Assembly (NCBI RefSeq): GCF_030056665.1 | Contig: NZ_JASHIG010000002.1 | Source of the DNA: Flectobacillus roseus | Lineage (GTDB): Bacteria; Bacteroidota; Bacteroidia; Cytophagales; Spirosomataceae | Reading direction: 5' to 3' (one strand) | DNA length: 64,000 bases | Shown: positions 61,890 to 64,000 of the stretch, in pieces | Position numbering within the stretch: the first letter of the stretch is position 1 | How the letters are laid out: every line of letters starts with the position of its first letter | The notes under the pieces: generated by a model | What the model was told of the DNA's origin: nothing | The model's database searches: none | What the model saw: the letters and a program-made list of their open reading frames with translations, nothing else | Program-made: the position numbers and the translations under genes

Positions 61890-62788
61890 AAATACATTTT
61901 TTGAGCCAATCGGAATGTATTACAATGCGCTTCAACAATATCTGTGATTTTTGGAGAATACCCTCCTCCCATCGACACAACTATAGGCAATCCCGCTTTT
62001 TGCGCCTGTTCAAATACAAACTCATCTCTACGTTTACAAGCTTCCATACTAACCGACAATTTTCCGAGCTTGTCAGTAGCCAAAATATCCACCCCAGAGA
62101 TAAAGAATAAAAACTGCGGTTGCACTTGTTGAATCAATCTTGGCAATGTGTCATACAACAAGTTTAAATAAGTATTGTCTGTCGTGTAAGTCGGTAATTC
62201 AATATCCAAATCTGAGATTTCTTTGTGCAACGGATAGTTTTCTTTTCCATGCATCGAAAAAGTAAAAACCTTGGGCTCTTTAGCAAATATTTCAGCGGTT
62301 CCATTACCTTGATGCACATCCAAATCTATCACTAAAATCTTCGAGATATTTCTTTCTGAGATCAAAAAATGGCTCGCTATCGCCACATCGTTGAGCAAAC
62401 AAAATCCCTCTCCTTTATCTGAATAAGCATGATGCGTACCTCCTGCTACGTTCATAGCAATACCATTTTCAAAAGCAAAACTCGTACAATCAATCGTGCC
62501 TTGGGTAATAATGGTTTCTCGTAAGATGAGTTGCTCAGACAATGGAAGCCCTATTCTTCTTACCATTTTGGCGTCAATCGTCAAGTTTCTTAGTGAATCC
62601 CAATAGGTTTGTGTATGAGCCTTCAGAATATATTTTTCTTGCACAGGTAGTGGCTCAAAAAAGTTCTCTGCAATACAAGTTCCTTCGTATAAAAGTTGTT
62701 CTGGAATTAGCTCATATTTGAGCATCGGGAAGCGATGACCTTCAGGTAAAGGAAGTTGATAAATAGGAGAATGGGCAATTTTTAACAT
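61886..62788 (-). CDS. Histone deacetylase-like amidohydrolase
   Basis: A 300-residue member of the arginase/HDAC fold: catalytic His pair region VAGGTHHAYSDKGEGFCLLND, zinc ligands in VIDLDVHQGNGT, the loop FSMHGKENYP, and the final GGGYSP. The bacterial group (AcuC/HDAC-like, often class IV-type) removes acyl groups from lysine or small amines, for example acetyl-polyamines. It is cytoplasmic. Its gene overlaps the 3' end of the opposite 134-residue gene and is preceded by a long AT-rich gap. Confidence 0.93.
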   Translation of the reverse strand: MLKIAHSPIYQLPLPEGHRFPMLKYELIPEQLLYEGTCIAENFFEPLPVQEKYILKAHTQTYWDSLRNLTIDAKMVRRIGLPLSEQLILRETIITQGTIDCTSFAFENGIAMNVAGGTHHAYSDKGEGFCLLNDVAIASHFLISERNISKILVIDLDVHQGNGTAEIFAKEPKVFTFSMHGKENYPLHKEISDLDIELPTYTTDNTYLNLLYDTLPRLIQQVQPQFLFFISGVDILATDKLGKLSVSMEACKRRDEFVFEQAQKAGLPIVVSMGGGYSPKITDIVEAHCNTFRLAQKMYF

Positions 62789-62810
62789 TACAAATTTTAA
62801 GTAAGAAAAC

Positions 62811-62898
62811 GTTATCAGTTAATAGTATATTGGTTATTTGAAGATATTCATAATCAAAATGTTATACTTAAATTTCACCTCAGATATACTATTAATTT
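62811..62898. repeat. Two inverted copies of the 23 bp motif
   Basis: GTTATCAGTTAATAGTATAT at 62811-62830 is the reverse of the 59218 motif, and GATATACTATTAATTT at 62883-62898 is a diverged forward copy, giving an inverted pair some 50 bases apart. The rest of the 548-base gap up to 63336 holds no gene other than the palindromes below. Confidence 0.55.
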
Positions 62899-63145
62899 AA
62901 TCTTTTCGATTACTTAAAATTTATTAACTAACAGTATATCTTTTATAGCTCACCTTCAGAAAGATACTTTCGAAGTGTAAGTCAGATATATTTTTATACC
63001 ATCATTCCAGTTACTTAAGGGATTATTTTAAAACCTGAGCACATTATGTAAACATGATGTTTCTTGAAAAGTTTCCAATCACATAATAGATTCCTCTTAA
63101 ACTGATGACTAACTATATCTCTAGCAGAGAACACCAACAGACAAA

Positions 63146-63222
63146 TTTCTCATAGCGGGCGACTTAAGTCGCCCGCTATGAGAAAAGGCGCTCGAAAAAT
63201 AAATTTCGAACGCCTTTTCTTT
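63146..63222. repeat. Perfect palindrome plus A-tract/T-tract hairpin (second copy of the pair at 8.8 kb)
   Basis: A 40-base perfect palindrome (63146-63185) has the centre GCGACTTAAGTCGC and is followed directly by the hairpin AGAAAAGGCGCTCGAAA / TTTCGAACGCCTTTTCT (63181-63219). It lies downstream of the fucose-dehydrogenase-like SDR gene. The hairpin is followed by T residues on both strands, so it may act as a terminator. Confidence 0.8.
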
Positions 63223-63336
63223 CTTCTATGGCTATAGACAAGTTAAGAATTAATGCAAAACTAATTTTAGATATTTATGAAAATGAAATATTGATAACTA
63301 AAATTTACATTCACAACTCATTAATTCAGCATTAAG

Positions 63337-64000
63337 CTATATCAAAGCTCTATCCAAATGAACATATCCTCCATCCACGTGGATAAGTTGTCCAGTCGTA
63401 TGACTTGAGCGTTTTGATAATAAAAATGCTACCATGTCCGCAATTTCTTGAGAACTTGTCATTCTTTTTCCTAATGGAATTTTATCAGTAATTTTTGATA
63501 AAGTTTCTTCTGGATTTGGCAATGATTTGATCCATCTATCGTACAATGGAGTGTAACATTCCGCTACCACTAAAGCATTGACACGGATACCGAATGGCAA
63601 TAACTCTACCGCCCATTCACGAGTCAAAGCATTACGCCCACCGTTAGAAGCAGCATAAGCTGAAGTTCCTCCCTGACCAGTTTCGGCAGTTTTTGAAGTG
63701 ACATTAACGATAGACCCTTTTGATTCCTTCAAGTATGGCAACGCATGATGTGCCATCAAATAATAGTGAATCAAGTTAGAGTGTAAAGACTTAATAAAGC
63801 GCTCATAATTGCCACTTTCCAAGCCAACACCATCATTTACACCAGCATTATTGACAAGTCCATCGATACGACCAAAAGTAGTAGCAATTTCCTTAATCGC
63901 TTTCTCACACTCGGTAGGCTCGCTCAATTCGGCTACAAATGACCATGCCTGACCACCAGCAGCTTGGATCGCCTCTACTGTACGGAGGTTATCTTGCTCG
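63337..64000 (-). CDS. SDR oxidoreductase, L-fucose-dehydrogenase-like, with YxxxN (start outside window)
   Basis: The frame runs open to the right edge, so only the C-terminal 220 or so residues are seen, starting at EQDNLRTVEAIQAAGGQ. Motifs: LVNNAGVNDG, NVTSKTAETG with the active Ser, then SAYAASNGGRNALTREWAVE, ending in GQLIHVDGGYVHLDRA. The YxxxK active site is here Tyr-Ala-Ala-Ser-Asn, so the catalytic Lys is Asn (AAC). The pattern YGG...VHLDRA is typical of a Bacteroidota group often called L-fucose dehydrogenase-like; the fold assignment is sure, the substrate is not. It is followed by the 63146 palindrome pair, which may end the transcript. Confidence 0.85.
   Translation of the reverse strand, partial: EQDNLRTVEAIQAAGGQAWSFVAELSEPTECEKAIKEIATTFGRIDGLVNNAGVNDGVGLESGNYERFIKSLHSNLIHYYLMAHHALPYLKESKGSIVNVTSKTAETGQGGTSAYAASNGGRNALTREWAVELLPFGIRVNALVVAECYTPLYDRWIKSLPNPEETLSKITDKIPLGKRMTSSQEIADMVAFLLSKRSSHTTGQLIHVDGGYVHLDRALI

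Overview
The window is AT-rich (judged by eye, not computed) bacterial chromosome with the marks of a Bacteroidota bacterium, most likely of the order Cytophagales. These marks are lipoproteins with an S-x-C or acidic +2 region, a cbb3 oxidase with CcoN and CcoO fused, promoters of the TTG / TAnnTTTG type, DUF6526 and DUF1398 proteins, GlxA/AraC-type and HxlR-type regulators, and a CcoI with a Cys-rich N-terminus. The species cannot be fixed from this sequence alone. No rRNA, tRNA, CRISPR array, prophage or intact insertion sequence was seen.

Layout. 1-9.0 kb is accessory: a TPR-Arr rifampin ADP-ribosyltransferase fusion, an OafA-type acyltransferase pseudogene with two in-frame stops, a macro-domain protein with an altered catalytic position, a divergent HxlR/SDR pair, an Imm11-like orphan and a complete subclass B1 metallo-beta-lactamase. 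9.0-20 kb carries copper handling (small HMA protein plus CopA), an AraC/SDR pair, a nucleoside hydrolase and a large GH20 hexosaminidase. 20-28.5 kb carries a 1191-residue hybrid histidine kinase, an SF1 helicase and small membrane proteins of unknown function. 28.7-44.7 kb is a respiratory and redox block on one theme: ccoG, ccoP, ccoQ, ccoNO, ccoS, a group III truncated haemoglobin, a PhyH dioxygenase, a fatty-acid desaturase and ccoI. Opposite these lie a CRP/FNR regulator, a lone cNMP-fold protein and a UspA protein, followed by a PAS histidine kinase with a REC-CRP fusion response regulator. 44.9-50 kb is a mix of small enzymes and stress genes. 50.3-64 kb is a carbohydrate and peptide scavenging region: an IlvD/Edd sugar-acid dehydratase, GH125 mannosidase, transglutaminase, three SDRs, an S9 peptidase, a lipoprotein esterase and an HDAC-like deacetylase.

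How it fits together. The respiratory block looks built for low-oxygen life: a high-affinity cbb3 oxidase with its assembly factors, an oxygen/NO-binding globin, two oxygen-consuming lipid or small-molecule enzymes, and CRP/FNR-type sensors next to a candidate FNR box. The right end resembles oxidative (non-phosphorylating) sugar catabolism, with an L-fucose-dehydrogenase-like SDR at the edge and an arabonate/fuconate-type dehydratase.

Beyond the genes, the strongest unexplained signal is a set of intergenic repeats. One family is a 230-290 bp composite palindrome whose core is an A-tract/hairpin/T-tract. The three full copies and several reduced ones lie mostly between convergent genes, as expected for bidirectional terminators spread by a mobile repeat. 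Other repeat families include a roughly 135 bp repeat (one copy supplies the stop codon of an SDR gene), a roughly 100 bp tandem duplication, and a 23 bp motif seen four times.
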